From Struthio camelus (lineage: Eukaryota; Chordata; Aves; Struthioniformes; Struthionidae): a stretch of 64,000 bases of DNA. A program made the position numbers and the translations under genes. Positions 40,801-55,600 of this stretch are shown here, one piece after another (positions within the stretch are counted from its first letter, which is position 1; each line of letters starts with the position of its first letter). Where the stretch lies: the NCBI RefSeq assembly GCF_040807025.1, contig NC_090947.1, positions 2,976,001 to 3,040,000 on the forward strand, written 5' to 3'. The notes under the pieces are model-generated. The model had not been told where the DNA came from, did not search any database, and saw only the letters and a program-made list of their open reading frames with translations.

Positions 40801-43800
40801 CCGCATCCCTGCATACTCTGACAATGTCCCTGTATTCCTCCCAAGTGGCCTGTCCCCTTTTCCACCTTCTGTACACTTCCTTCTTCTGTCAGAGTTTTGC
40901 CAGGAGTTCCTTGTTCACCCGTGCAGGTCTCTTGCCCCCTTTACTCAACTTCTTGCATATAGGGATGCCCCATTCTTGATCCTGGAGGAGGTGATTCTTG
41001 AATATCAACCAACTCTCTTCATCCCCTCTTCCTTCTAGGGCCCTATCCAGTCCCTTTATACAGGGCACCTTTGGAACAATACCTCCAGAAAGAGTTTGCA
41101 AAAACAAAGAAACAAACAAAAAGACACAGGAACTATGAGCTGAACAAGAAAACCAAGCTGCCAAAACCCACATCATTCACATGCGGGAAGCCAGGAAAAT
41201 GTGCCCTCTTTAGCTCCCTCCCCAGTGCAATGGCAAAAGCCATTTTCGGGACACATTAACACCGGGACTCCCATGTGCCTCTCCCAAACTTCCCACATGA
41301 GGAGAACTGGGGAATAACTGGGATGGGAAAGCCTGTCCAAGATAGTGGTCTGACGCTGAGCATGTTTTTTCTTCTGAATCCCAGCATACTTTGTGAACAA
41401 CACCTTTGCACCTGGTAGCTCTCCTCTGTTAGTGCTCTGCTGAGACAGAATCAGCTCTAACTCCCACTGCTAATTAAAACGGAACTAAAATAAACTGATC
41501 CCCTCCAGAAAGCAGACATCCAGGTATCAACTCTTCATTCCTTAACCCCAATCCATCTCTAAACACAACTTGAAGTAAGTACTGAAGCAAGGAGCTTTCA
41601 TCTGTATTCTCATTGTGCAGAGAGCTGAGAAAAGCCTTTTGAAAGACAACAAGCTAAGAATATTGATTAACAAAGGAATACTTGCAGGCACTCTTCAAGG
41701 ACCTTGTGGAGCTCACCCTTACCATCACAGGCTATGGAATACCCACTAATTTATCAGTTAATAAATACCTCTGTCCCTTCTTCCCACATCAGTGTCCCAT
41801 AGTAATGGGAGAGTCAGCTATCTGCCAAAGAGTAGCAGGTGTTCCGGACCTTTCAAGTCTGTAGGAGATACAAAGATATACACAGACACATGCAGGAGAA
41901 CACAGATATAACCTATATGGGCATACGTTCACACACAAACTGAGTCCAGTTGTCAACCAATCTGCAGCCAATCTATGCTTTCAGGCATCTCAGCCAAATG
42001 CTAAATGGCAATTCTAAAGGACAATTCCCAGGCACAACTTATCACAGTTAGTGACTGAGACAGAAAACCTGCTGCTCTTATAACTTCCTTCACAAAACCA
42101 TTGCCCCCAAAGAAAATGTTGTGTAACAAAAAACCCAAACAACCTAATGCTACCAAAGATACCTTCTCCAGGTTCTGCTCTACTTTTTACGTTAACAAAT
42201 CACTTGGAAGATGAAGTAAATGCGCCAAAGACACCTGCCACAACGTCTTCAACAACAAAACCAAATCTGCTTGCCAGAACTAATTCACTGATCAGCAGGA
42301 AGCATTTAAAGTTACGTTAAGGAAACCTAATAAGTTTCCTTAGTTTTCTCTCTCTTTCCCCGTATAAAAGTACCACCATTCATTATTTTCTGGTATTTTC
42401 CTGTACTTTCCAGAAGCAGCTCACTGCACTTACGCAGTAACATAACTACCCAGAGTATGTTCTATCTATCCATAACATTATGTGAAATTTCAAATATACT
42501 GAGAACATGGACGTGACTACATGGTCCTAAAAATGTAGGAAAATTAGATTTTAGTTTACCATCATTAAAACAGTCCACAACCCAATTAGCTGAGATCTTT
42601 CCACTGTTACACAGAACAAGGAGTTAGACTTGCAATTATGTTACAAGTGATGGGTAGCTCTTGTCTCTTTTCCAAAAGCATCTACGACACAGTTTGATGC
42701 AAGCTGTGTGAGCAGGTAAGGAAGACTCAGGACTGACACATGCTTGCTTCTTTTCCAGAACAGGAAGTCTGTTTCTTTTAAAGGCAGTTTACGATAAGAA
42801 TACACAGTGTTTTCAGGGAACCCGCAAAAACCTGATGACATACAAGTATTGTAAGCTGTCCTGAAGTTACTGCAGTTCTCACAAGAGCTAGGCATTCTTT
42901 CTAAAATTAGTGTTCCTAGAACGTCAGCTTTTCTATAGAGGAGAAAACCACCCTAGGACTGCCTACCACAATTAAGTTAGAAAGTCTTACGAATGTAACT
43001 GCTAAAGGTGCATGGTGGGAAGGATATGGGATGTAGACTGCTTGGAAAACAAACAAACAAACAAAACAGAAAAAAAACAACAGTTTGCATAGCCTGAACC
43101 ACGATTTCTCAACAATTGATGTTGGCATTATCACAAAAATTTAAATGAAACAATATACAATAATAGAAAACCGCACTTGTACCTAAAAGCATTCATTGAT
43201 ATAAAAGACTTAGAGCTAGCAACACAAAATCATCCCATATTAAATTCTACGTTCATTCATAAAAGCAACTTGAGAAATAGAAAAAAAGGGCATTCGAAGA
43301 AAAATCAGGTCTGCAAGAAAAAGCCAAGGAGATGAAATAACAACTCTTCAAACCTCCAAAGAGGAAATGACAAAGAGTAAATGTTTAAATTGAAGCAAAA
43401 GACAAGATGGACGCTTGGGAAGAGGTTTTTAACCATGCCAAAAGTTTTCCAATGGATGGTCTATGAGATTTCAAATGAGTCTCCAAGACAAAAAGTTTTT
43501 AAAACAAGCCTGATACCCCTCTTACAATGACCTCTAGTCCTGCTATGTGAACCTGGATGTTTCTTCCCTTTGCTAAGTGTGTTCAATTAAACTGTGAAAC
43601 AGGACTTAAAGAGTTAATTTCCCTCATTCACTCTACTGCTTCCTCCTTGCAAGGTTTCACTTAATGAGAGCAAAATGAACAAAAAAAAGAAGTAAAAGCA
43701 AAGCATCTGGGGCAGCTGATAGTTCTCAGAATCTGAAACAGATGTTAAACCAACTTAGAAATTATCCTAACAGTTGCTCCTCATACAAGATCCTTCAGTA

Positions 43801-46800
43801 AGAACTTCAAAATGTATTTCTGACCTCCTACCAAGGACAACATTGCAGGATTTACTAAGTAGAGTATATGGCATACTAATGCATATTAATGAACAAAACT
43901 GAACAGATAACGAGTGGCATACTATTTCACTGCCAGTTTTATTCCAAGTAGAAATAAATCCCTTTTCATTAAGACAAAATAAATGTTGATACCCATCCTT
44001 TTTTCTTCCCGAAAACAGCGGTGGCTGGAAAAAACAGAAGATTTGCCCATAGAAAGCATGTTCGGCTACAGTAAATTCTTAAAAAGGTGCAGAGATGCAA
44101 CAGATTTCACCATGAACTTCTCTACTGAAAAAAGTCAAACGTAGTAAGCAATGGGGCCTGAAATGCAAATGCATTAAGTAATGGTCCTGAAATGCACCAT
44201 TTTCAAGGTTTTCCCCACCTGCTGCTAGTAAACATAGCACTGGTGACATTACGAAATCTGAAGTTCTTTGTTCCAAAACATTATTTCCTTTGCAATGCGT
44301 GTATACAATGGCACATGATTTTACTGGGAAGGGCATGGATAAAAACATGCTTGAGACTTTAGCAGCAACACGGGAATCCTTGAGACGTTTCAAACGCAGC
44401 CAAAGCCAGTAGAATGATTTCTATTGGACTCAGGTTTTTCAGAGGTGAGAGGAGTATGTGGAGAGCATTCTCCAGGAGAGGCCTTCACATTACATATATG
44501 CATGCATATATGTTTTTAAGCTTTTACCAAGAAAAGCCTCAATCCCATAACCTCGCTACCCTCTATTAGGGCAAGGGAGAGAGGACTAGAGGACAAGGTG
44601 GGGAGATGAAAAACGCTGTTGTGCAACTGATTTTATATGGATGTGGCTCACTTGCTTGACTAGCTGGCTTGTCATTTGCATCACCAAAGTACTTTGAGGC
44701 ACTGCTAGGGTTTCCATATTTTAGAACCTGTATACAAGCAATGATAAAAGCCATCCTCATCTGCCCTTCATTCCCCTTCCCCCAAAAAGGATGCTGCTAG
44801 GAGTCGAAGGTGGAAAGGATAAAAAAACCAACTGCCCACAGCCAAGCAACAAACCAGTACTGGAACTGGAATAAGAATGCACTGCCTCCCACTGCAGTGC
44901 CCTGGTCAGAACACACTGTCTCTCTGCATTTGCAAGTAGCATCAGACCTGATACAGTCAAAATCAAAATGAGTGGGCTGTGTAAAACACTGGGAGATGGT
45001 AACGCAAGCAACGACGACTAGAAAAATAGCCAAATGCTTTCTGATCATGCTTTCTGTTTCAGCATCACCTCAGTCGCAGAATTCATCATCAAACCACCAC
45101 CCACAAGAGGGCAGCACATGCCAACATATGGAACAGGGCAGCCCATCAGCTCGCAGCACACTAAAAAAAAATCCTTTCAACATCAAAATTAATACAGGTC
45201 TGGGGCATTTGAAAGTCCATGAAGGCCCGGGCACCACAAGCTCTTTTTCACTTGAGCATTGGAATAATAAGGACAAAAAGAGGAAGCACTAACTACTTCG
45301 GCAAGTGGAGATGCAAAGGATGGGCTAAAATATGGAATACAGAGCAATTTGTGCATAGAGTGATGCCCTCGCTTACTGTGATTGAAAGAATACTCAAACT
45401 AAGCACAGCTGAGTTCCTATAACCGAAAGCTAAAAAATGTAATGTTTTTAACGTAAAATGTAATGTGTGCAGACTCCGTCATTCCCAACATTTAAATGAT
45501 TTAAGCAGTTAAAAGACAAAAAAGAGATGGTCCAGGGGAAGTGTCAGCTTTAACATTCCTGAACTAGCACCTGAATTTGGCATTTGATGCTCTGGGATGC
45601 AATTCCAACAGTGAAGACATGAAGCAGACTCTCTGCAGTATTCGTTCAGTCCTTATACATTTGCCCTCCATCTGACACTGGAACTGTTGTCAAGTGTGAA
45701 GGCTCTGCAAGTGGAGACAGGAAACTCACACCTGTCCTACACTTCTAGAGCTAACATGAAAAAGGAATATGCCTGGAATATACATGTTTTTACAAAAAGT
45801 TGTAAGATGTTATTCCCTACTCAGATTGTCCCCTGTTTCCAGTTGAACAAGGTGTGGGCACAACAACAGCACAGGATTTTAGTCATGTGTTTGACAGATG
45901 TTCTAATACCCCAGCATCAAATGAAGGTTCAAAGCACCATGATGTTTGAAACACTGAGCACATTCATCAGATGTCTGAATATAAACACTATCTTGACAAT
46001 AGTCTTCTGAAAGCAAGTAGGAGTAGTAAAATTCAAACTGTATGAATATTCAAATGAGCAGTTTGTTGCATTATAAGAACTTAATAACTTAGCAACATTG
46101 CTAAAAAAAGAAATAATTTTGTATTTTCTGCAATGACAAGAGGCGTGTAAAGAAAACCCTCCTCCCCCAAGTTCAGTGAAAAATTAAGTCCTTAGCAATA
46201 GAATTTATCCCTTTCTACAACTGTACAGTTTCCATATGATATCTTTATACACTGCTCTTTAATTGTACGCTTTCCTTTAACTCTCTCCTACACTGTGCAA
46301 TTAACAAGAATCCTTTCTTAATGCTGTACAGGTATGAAGTTATAGAAAAAAAAAAACCCTTCATTTTCTCTTTCAAAAAGAAAATCTGATATTGATAGTT
46401 TTGCAGGATCTAAGCTGCCAGACTCTATACTTTTAATTACTACATAAAGAAATCTCTTATTAGATAGTTAAAGGGCATTCAAGTCATGACTCTTCTCTTA
46501 CATGCCATCCAATCCAACACTGCTCTTCTGCAACCTGTCTTCATCTCTTGAAAGGAGATTCACAAAAAAGGGACAATGTTGTCTTTAATTTTAGGAGGCA
46601 TTTTAAGTAACAGCACAGAAAAGTAAAAGGCAAAGAATATCTAAAGACTGTAAGTCCTTGAGAAAACAATATAACTTATTTTGTGACAGAATTATTTTGA
46701 TAGAAGGCACCAGAATAAAAGACTGAAATTCACAAGCAAATCTTCAATTAAAAAAAAAATCCCTATCTTTCCATTAACCTGTAAGATTACCCAAAATTAA

Positions 46801-49589
46801 TACCACAAAAATATTATCCTTAAACTTTGTTTTAAAATGGTAGCAACTATATTGATCTTGTTTCTTGTATATTTACTATAAAGACGATGAGGCCTTAGTC
46901 TAATGGGTAGTTTGCACTTCAGTGAAAGGTTATCCCTATTTATACTTTTACAAGTGTAGGTTTTTTTAAATATGGGGTATGTCTTGTTCATCAAGATGAC
47001 TTCAGAGTGGCATTCTTACATTTCATCTGTAGTACATGTGTGAAAGTGTAGGTCTGTGATGGACTATGCTAATAAAATCAAATTTGACTCTATTCCAGCA
47101 AGGCGTTCTCTACTATCTGAGTTTTATCTCTTCAGAACCAATAAGGCCGATAAGGATCTTTAACAAAAGAACAACCTGAAACGGGTGTACTTTACAATCC
47201 TCTTTGCTATTATTGAAAACGAATGACAAAACTGCAAAACTTCATCCTGCAAATTAGGATTAAAGCTTTCATAACCCCCTTACATGCTGAGGGCTGAGGG
47301 AAAGGAGGAAAAAAGCACTTTTTGAGTTTATCAAAGTTTATCTGTTTCCGTTTTCCTCTACGGTCTCTTCAGCCAGCTTCCTGGTTGCTGGAAAGATACT
47401 TAAAGGCAGAAAGAAGTGCTGCATATAAGAAAATGGACTAGTTTTAGAAAAAAAGCTCTTTGAACATATCCGATCTAAACAGCACTACACTACAATTACA
47501 TACCTTTTTGTTTTAAAATTACACACACATTCTGCATTCCGGAACAGGAGTACTCACAAAAAATACATTCCCCCCAAAAAGCACCATAGGTCATAGCACT
47601 TAAGAAATGACGATAAAGGTCTTCGGATTCTTTAATAGAATAAGAACTACTCATCTGGAGTCTCTGGTCTAATCAATTATCAAGTAGCAGCAGCAAAACA
47701 CCACACTCGTATTAAAATGGCAAGCACTCATATTACAAAAGCCTGCTATCAATGCTGATTTCTGACAAAGAAGCAAGTCTCAGCGCAAATATAAATATAC
47801 TTTAAAAAAGTCAAAGCAATAACAGTTTTCCCAGAGCTCTGATGCTAAATAGCATTATGTTACTCAAAGACACCACACTTACTAAAGTCTTAAATGATGC
47901 AAAGAAACATCATCCTGTTCCAGCCAAGGCCCCTTGTCAAACTTCAGGTACTCGATGTCTTCAATCACCTGGAATCAGAGGATAAAATTACACTAAAAGG
48001 TGGTCTGACCAGAATGACTGATTTTCAACAACTCCCCCCCACCCAAATCAATGAAATACTCAACATATATGATTAAACAAGTCACCCAGCAGGAAAATTT
48101 CACAGATACAGCAACAATGCAGATATTTGGGTTCTCATGATCCAAAACCATATTGCTAGAGGTCCTTATCCTGCCATAAGCATTGGACAGACACATGGGG
48201 GTCATTTCTAAAGCTCCTGGTGCTCTGAATCCTACTGAGCAGAGGATGGCAGGGAATAAACAGGCAGGGAGGTGCAAGTACTTTTCCTCAACCTGCCATG
48301 AAGGCTAGAAGGAAGCAAAAAAAAAAAAAAAAAAGCGCAACCCTACCTCAAAAGTACAATGAGAAGGAAATGAAAATAATAGCCTAAGTTTAGCCCTTTG
48401 TCATTGCAAACAAAAGCCACACTCCATGCTACATAGGAAGTCTGTTTTTTTTCAAAAGGCTCCGTAATCTAATAATTAAGTAAAGGTTGAGGAGCAATAC
48501 TACATAGCAACCAGCTACTCCACATTGTGAGGATGGTGTCTTGGTGCTGTTGTGCAGGGTTCACACATTGGAAACTGATGAATACTTCAGGCTCCAATAC
48601 CCAAATATATTTAAAGCAGCCATAGTAACAAAAGTCTAAAGGCTCCCAGTTTGACTGATCATTAAAAACTACCCATGTATGCGCACAACCTGAGCAGAAA
48701 GTAAAGGCAAAACTCACAACACTGTACCAAGGATCACTCAAACAAGTAACACTGTCTCAGCAAATCACTCCTCTAGCATCTCCAAGGTTATCAATGCCAT
48801 ATTTCAGCTTCATTTACAGACTGGCTCCATCAGAAAACACATCTTTGCCGGCACACTAGATAATCACTTAACACAAGCCTGATGTAATTACATATGACTG
48901 ACTTGATCTGAAGAATATCGGAACTAGTGTCAGGAGGATGCACTGAAGCTATTTTATAAATCCTTGAAGTGGGGATAATATCTTGAAACAACCTGGGAAG
49001 GAATGGATCAATACAGCTCTAAACACTATTTCACACACACACACACACAAAAAACCCTTTTGAGGTCAGGAAGCTTGTATTATTTGCCATATACTAAATC
49101 CACAGTAATATATTCCTTGCAATCTCAGAGAACGCTAAACCCCATTTATTACCACATAAACTGAAAGGGCAATTTAAAAAAAAAAAAAAAAAAGGTGTTA
49201 TTACAAAAGAGTCTCAACTACAATGGTCTGTTCTATTATGAGTATGACATTTTATGGTAAGAAGAGGTAGCTTAGAGAAACAACGAACTGAACAATCATT
49301 TTACTTGAGGCATTTGTATTTTTTAAGGGCTAAATTTGCTGACAAAGACTTCAAACACATAGCTGAAACGTGACATTAAGTATATTTCAAACTTCAGGAA
49401 AGTTCCCATTTAACCATTTTTGATCTCTTACAAATAAGCAAAGTTGGCAAGTCAGATACTGTAACCAAGAACACAGGAATGTATTCTTGGTTACACCTTT
49501 CACATAAAGAAATAATATATTTATATGTATATATACTGTATATGTATATGTTATAAAGTATATTACATATATAATGCTATTGTGTGTAC

Positions 49590-49633
<44 letters not shown>

Positions 49634-52600
49634 ATGTATGTATACACACACACAAGACTTAATAGCAACAAGAAATTTCTAGACTGCAAAGAGATACTGT
49701 TCCAATCCCTTCCAGAAATCCTTTCAACCAGAAGAGGCTCAGAGGTATATACCATTTTCCAGTTTGCACTCAGATTTTAGGATCCCTACGTACTGGAGAA
49801 TGATGTGACTCAGATACTCCTAAGCACAGTAAGAGCTCAACAATAGCCAGATAGTCAGACAACATTTGCGTTTGCTGCAGTTGGGATACTGTTTTTTTTG
49901 AAGGGGGAAGTGTTCTTGAGCTTATATGACAGGTCCCATTCACAAATCATGTCATATTTAATAAACTAGCTCAGATCTAAACTTGCATTAACTGCATTTG
50001 AACATCACAGAATATCACTAAATTCATTCAAGGATGTAAAAAGGAAGAAAAATGTATGGTAAGTCATTTCAAATATCTCTTATTCTTAATTTAAATGCCA
50101 AACATTCAGCTTCCTATTAGATATGCAAAAACAAAAACAAAACCCCTTCTATATGCCACAGCAAATCTTTGGAAACTCCACACCATGGCTGATGACAGGA
50201 ATAACAACAGATCTTCTAACAGGAGGGCTCAGAAGATGTTGAGGGGGAAAAAAATCAGTATCTAAATTAGTTTTGCACACTCGTATTACCATATCAGAAG
50301 GTGTCTTTTCCAGCAGCTTTTCAACAATGGTTTCAGCCCCCTACCAGGCTAGAAGAGCAGCTTCTTAATTCCCAAGGAATGCCCTGGCATCCCCTGGGAA
50401 TTGGCAGCAAATGAATGATTTAAACCTAACCAAGTAGCACAACATGCACTAACGTCCAGGAGAGATCAGATTTTAAATATACTGGAGAGTACGCTAGGAT
50501 TTGGAAAAAAATAATTTTCAATAATTAGACCCCTTCTATAATCTTTGCAGCTAAGCCAATACATTGTCATAAGCCAATACAAATGATGTTCAAAACCTAA
50601 GCTTATTTTGTGGGGAACTGGCGAGTTCTGCTGTTGGAAGAACTATGGGTGGGAAGGTGGGAACAGGGCATAACAACACTGTTTTTGTTCACATAATATA
50701 CGGGGAGAAGGACACTGTACCTGAGGGGGGTGTACTCTAGAGAGCTGAATTTTCTCCAACTTCCTCCTCACAGGTTTCTTCTTTAAGCCAGAGACAGATA
50801 CAGGGAGCAACTCGGGATATAACCCTACAGAATTCAGACTACAACTTGCAGGAAGGAGCTTAACCCATATATAGCATCTGCAACAGAACAATATACATGG
50901 GATACTTCTGAAGCCTTTCACCTCTGCACTGACAAGGGACGTGGCATAAAGCTTCTCTATGGCCTCCCATCTTCAGCATCATCTCTGATTTGTGCAAACT
51001 CATTACATTGAATAACATTGACACATAATGCAAAATACTGTATTCACACGCACAGAGGAAATGAAATATTTCCTGTGCAGCTTGCAAACTATTCCCTTTC
51101 TTCCCTCCTTTCCAATATACTGTTTTTTTTTTTAATTGGGCACCTTTTCATTTCCAGTTTCATCCTCATGTTAAAGCAGTCTGAAACATCCTAAATAAAC
51201 AAACTCTATTTTAGCCTTACAACTCCTTTAGCCTTACAACCAGTGTTAAAAGACAATATGAAACACCAACTGAGCTGTTTAAACACACCTAAGAAACTTA
51301 AAGTCATTTCTGTAAGTTGTGCATGTCCACTACAAGCAACTGCAAAGCCACTGAACTCTAAATTCATAAAAAATTAAGTTCTCAAATTGCAAAGCAAAGA
51401 ATCTGTACATCAAAGCTACTTAACAGTTAAAAATCAACATCTATTAACAACATATATCTGTGTATACAGACACACCACAAGCCAAAAATAATTCCCTCCT
51501 ACTAACCGTTATTCCCAAATTTCAATTATTTAATTTCAAAAATAAACCAAACCTTAACAGGGAGGACAAAAAACTTCATTCTTTCAAATGGAATCAGTAC
51601 TAGTTTTTGTAGCTAACATCAGTACTGAAAATATGGTATCATCTTGCAAAGTAATAAATCCTTCCTCTAGTCCAGATTTGTCCAAACAACTTAAGAGGGT
51701 CATCAGTATGTATTCTGCTTATGTTCAGCGACGATGCAAGATTGCTGAGCTTGGTGGACTCTCTACTTGAACAATAAGAGCTTTAGATTGACTTTAAAGA
51801 CTAATTTACAGTATTAAAATAAAATCCCCAGCAATGCATTTTACTACAGAATCCAGGGAGGAAACAAATGGCCTTATTCTAGCTACTTCAGATGGGCACA
51901 GAGAGAAAGAGGGGGAGAAAACAAACAGACAAATAACCACCCACCCCAACTCTCTTTTGTTTCCTCCACACAATGTGTGGTTACCCACTTGAAACACCAT
52001 GGCTCTCAAATCTTACTATCCTTTCTTTCATGATGTCCTGAAGAGCTAACTAGAATTACTCAGTAATCCCATCCACACCTCAACCACTTTCTGTTGCTGT
52101 TGTTCATTTCAGCTGCTTCCTTTTTTTCGTCCCTCAAAAAAAATCTAAAAACAAGGTAGAGAACACTTTATTCCTAGGATGTTAATCCTTCCTCTTCACA
52201 GAGGATGCTTCTCACTGAGTATGCACTCAAACTGCTTCACAAGTCTACTGTTTGATAACCATTATTTGATAACCTCTATTATCAAATGTAATGGAAACCC
52301 AGTCACAACAGGGTAAGACCCAAAACATAAAGCCCAACCATTTTTTTCATAAAAGGAACTAAAATGCACAGAAATGCACAGTAATGTAGTTAATGGGGTT
52401 TAAAACTTTACTATCAAGAAAGTCCTTACCAACATTTCCTGCTTTACATAAAGCTTTTGCACAAGAACATGAGCATATTAGGTACAGGCTACTGTAATGG
52501 GACATGCCAACTAGATTCAACTAGATGGGAAGTTTATCACAGACTGAACTCAGCTGAAACAAATTCATCATTGACCGCAATAGCAGGAACTGAACTTAAA

Positions 52601-55600
52601 AATCCAGGAGATTTTCCAGCCCCTTGCATTAAGCTTTGCCATCTTGCTCAAGCAACCTGAATGCAAGTCAGTGACAATAACGTTATGCTTCTTTCTGAAA
52701 AAGTAATGCTACCACCGAATATGCTCTAGCACAAGGGCACAAAAGCCCGAGCTCTATCAACTGTAGACAGGGACAACAGTGAATTTTTCATTATTCTCTT
52801 CTAGCCTCCTTGACAGAAGACAAACTCAACTTCAAACTGTTCTTGTAAGGATCTAACAAAAACATCTCACTACTCTTAATTTTGCAACAGTACCCTGACC
52901 ACAATGACACAGTGTTCTTGTTGCCCAATGGGAACTATCAACCTCGATCACGAGTAGTTCTTTCTAAAAGTCTGAAAATAATATTTCAGCATCTCCAAGG
53001 CTCACTGCTACTCTGGTAAAACTTCCTGAGTGAGAGATATAGCAGTGATAGGCTACCTGCCTACAACACTTAGAAAATATTCAGATATATTTAATATACA
53101 AGAACTCTACCACAGTAATAAGCAGCCAGAAACCTCCCTTGTTATCAATGCCAACGTTAGGCTTAAAAATCTTTTAATTAAGAATCGACCTGGAGGTTTA
53201 GCAAAGAAAGGCTCTCAGATATGCCCCACAGCAAGAAGGAAGTGCCATCACGAACCTAGGTGTACAGCAACAGGTGGCCTGCTATCTGTTGAAGGAATGT
53301 CATACATGGTTTAAGTGGATGAATAGGTGCAATATACATACTGAAAAAGGAAGGTTGTTTCCCTTTTGCATCTGATTCTTGACATTCCTTTCTTTGCTGT
53401 TGGAGTAACTGGTAGTAATTGGAAGCAACTGGCTTGAGGTTTTCCGTCTGGAAAGCCTGAGAGCCAGCAAACCAAGTAACATAGAGAAGAAGGAAAAAAA
53501 GGAAGGAATGAGCTATGGAGGATAACTAGGTGCTCTAACTCTGCAGCCTTTGCCAAGTGTACTTGCACATTTCAAGTTCTGCTTCAAAACAAAACATACT
53601 TCACTCTTGAAACAAGATTGTGCCTACGTATGAAGCAGAACACTGCCAAAATTTTAAAAAGAACCACAGTAATGCCATTTGCATGGGGCTTCAGCAAGCA
53701 CCCTGTTATCAGTGCTGGACTGCCATCTTAATATATTTATTTACTTCTGTAAGGATCACGTTCTTTCCAAAGGGAGCAAGGATGATCTGCTAAATAAGCT
53801 GGGGTGGGGAGGGGGGGTGCTGTTAAAAGAAATCAATTGTCATCCTCCCATCAGTACAAATAGAGTGAAAAAAAAAAAAAGTAAGCTTAGAAGAAGCAGC
53901 CTAAACACTGCATTGAATTTGGTAAAAATACCATTACACATATGGGTCCCTAAATACCAAGTACTTACTACATGCTAAAATAAGAATATTTAAAACATAT
54001 CCTATTAATGCAAACCAGCCTATTATGCTTCCTCTTTCTCCCCTTCCCCAAAATAGTAAGTTTTCCATCCCAAATGAAGCTACCACCCTGACACGTCTCT
54101 CTTTCCAGCTTATTTAGGAATGAGTCATCTACTGATATGTAAAGGTCTGGGCCTATTTCCTCAAACAGAAAGCAATATAACCAGCCTCTTATTTCTTTTC
54201 CTCTCTAACAGACAGAGAGCATTAACTATCAGGAAGCAAAAGGCTTCAATCATCCCACTAGTAACCTTCCACAAGCAAGACTGTCTGCTGAAATAAGGCA
54301 AATATGCTACACCTACTCTGGAAATAACAGTCTGGAGTAGGAGGAAGCAGCCATCTCAGGCTAATCCTGTTACATACTAAGAGATGGTTTATTTTTGGCA
54401 ATGGGATGGCAATTTATTATCTGGTACTAGCTTGTCTGATCAAACTGTTTGGAGAAAAAAAATTGCAGTTCAGCTACCACACGCTATTATAGATGAATAA
54501 CCCAGGGTTAAAAAGCTGACAGCAACTTTGGTTACCAAGCTGTTCACAATAACCAAATAATGATCAGCTTTTAGAAGATAACAGTTATTTTACTGCACAG
54601 GAACTTGTTCACTAATCTAGATCACAGAAAGGTGCACACTGGGGAAAGCCAACAGAGACAGACATTACACTGGTAGAAAGAGTCTCAGCTGAATGGTGGG
54701 GGTGACTTACCTCTTGGTTTATGCCATTAGTTCCCAAACTGAGCTACGCAGAGCCATGCCCATCCCACCAACCACTTCAAACAGGGAAGCTGACTGAACA
54801 GCCAAACACTGCACAGCCCAGCAAAGACTCAGGAGACACTGTTTTCATTTCTCTCACCCTATTTGCTTGGAAAAACAAACCAAATTTGGAAACACCTGAC
54901 ATAAGTTACATCAGCCCAAAAGAAGTAGTAAACCACTTCTTTTACTAGTGATGATCATGTGGTCTGTAGTAGGCTTTGCTTACTCAGATACCCAGATAAT
55001 TTAGCAAAGGGAACAGGATGGGGAAGAGGGAGATTTCCACTCTGCTGAGTAACAAAACTACAGTCACTCGTCAACATTTTCTAGCGTAGATCCAGGCCAC
55101 ATCATTGCCATAACAGTAAAACAGTAGATGCATTAAGTAAGTTATCTAGCAGGACAACAAGAGAGATCAGTGTTCGGTTTACCTTTTGCTCTTGGAACTT
55201 TAATAAAAGTTGAGTCAATTTTGCCATCTTTTCAATACAAATTTCAATACAATGACTTTGACATTTGCCACACTGATTATCCAGAAAAGATGACAAGAAC
55301 AAACCAGGAAAGACAAAAAATCTTTTCACGTGTAAAGGCAGTTTTACAACCAATGCATGCTGCAAACTCTTACCTTCTCCACATCCTCTGCCTCACTTGC
55401 AGTATACTGCAAAACTTCACTGGACTCACTGCAAAGAGAAGAAATTCTTAATTCACAAGATGCAAATGCTATGCCTATCCTCTCTCCCCTGCTCCAAAAT
55501 GAAGTAGAAATGAAGTTCAAAGACACAATAATAAGAGCACTCAAAAATTTTAAATATTTATTTAAAATACATATGGAGTTCTTGCAAAAGAATTTCTATT

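Larger units (their letters stand above)
38945..41095 (-). mobile_element. CR1 non-LTR retrotransposon, 5'-truncated, about 2.15 kb
   Basis: Read on the minus strand this is the 3' half of a CR1 element: the latter part of ORF2 (reverse transcriptase and C-terminal region) followed by the typical 3' end at 38945-39010, where the minus strand reads GATGATCTCCAGAGGTCCC and ends in short ATTCTATGATT-type units. The endonuclease domain and ORF1 are missing. 5' truncation is normal for CR1 and reflects incomplete target-primed reverse transcription. The 5' edge near 41095 is where ORF2 similarity fades. The copy lies in an NDUFA10 intron in the same sense as the gene. No target-site duplication is obvious. 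Confidence 0.95.
37592..47882 (-). other. NDUFA10: NDUFA10 intron (10.3 kb) carrying a CR1 copy
   Basis: The intron is bounded by GTAAGT at the exon ending at 47883 and a strong pyrimidine tract plus CAG at 37592. It contains the sense-oriented CR1 at 38945-41095, an AAAC-rich tract at 43046-43080 and a 22-base palindrome at 44492-44513. I can identify nothing else in it. Confidence 0.85.
47969..55373 (-). other. NDUFA10: NDUFA10 intron (7.4 kb)
   Basis: This is a GT-AG intron with no recognisable coding segment. It holds A-runs at 48317-48334 and 49177-49194, a CA repeat at 49032-49050, a compound TA/TG/TATG/CA microsatellite at 49511-49655, and a small hairpin at 52264-52287. Confidence 0.85.

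Noticed and set aside
49387..49780. Open frames with HTHTHTH or CVCVCV repeats
   Set aside because: They are translations of the TG/TATG microsatellite.
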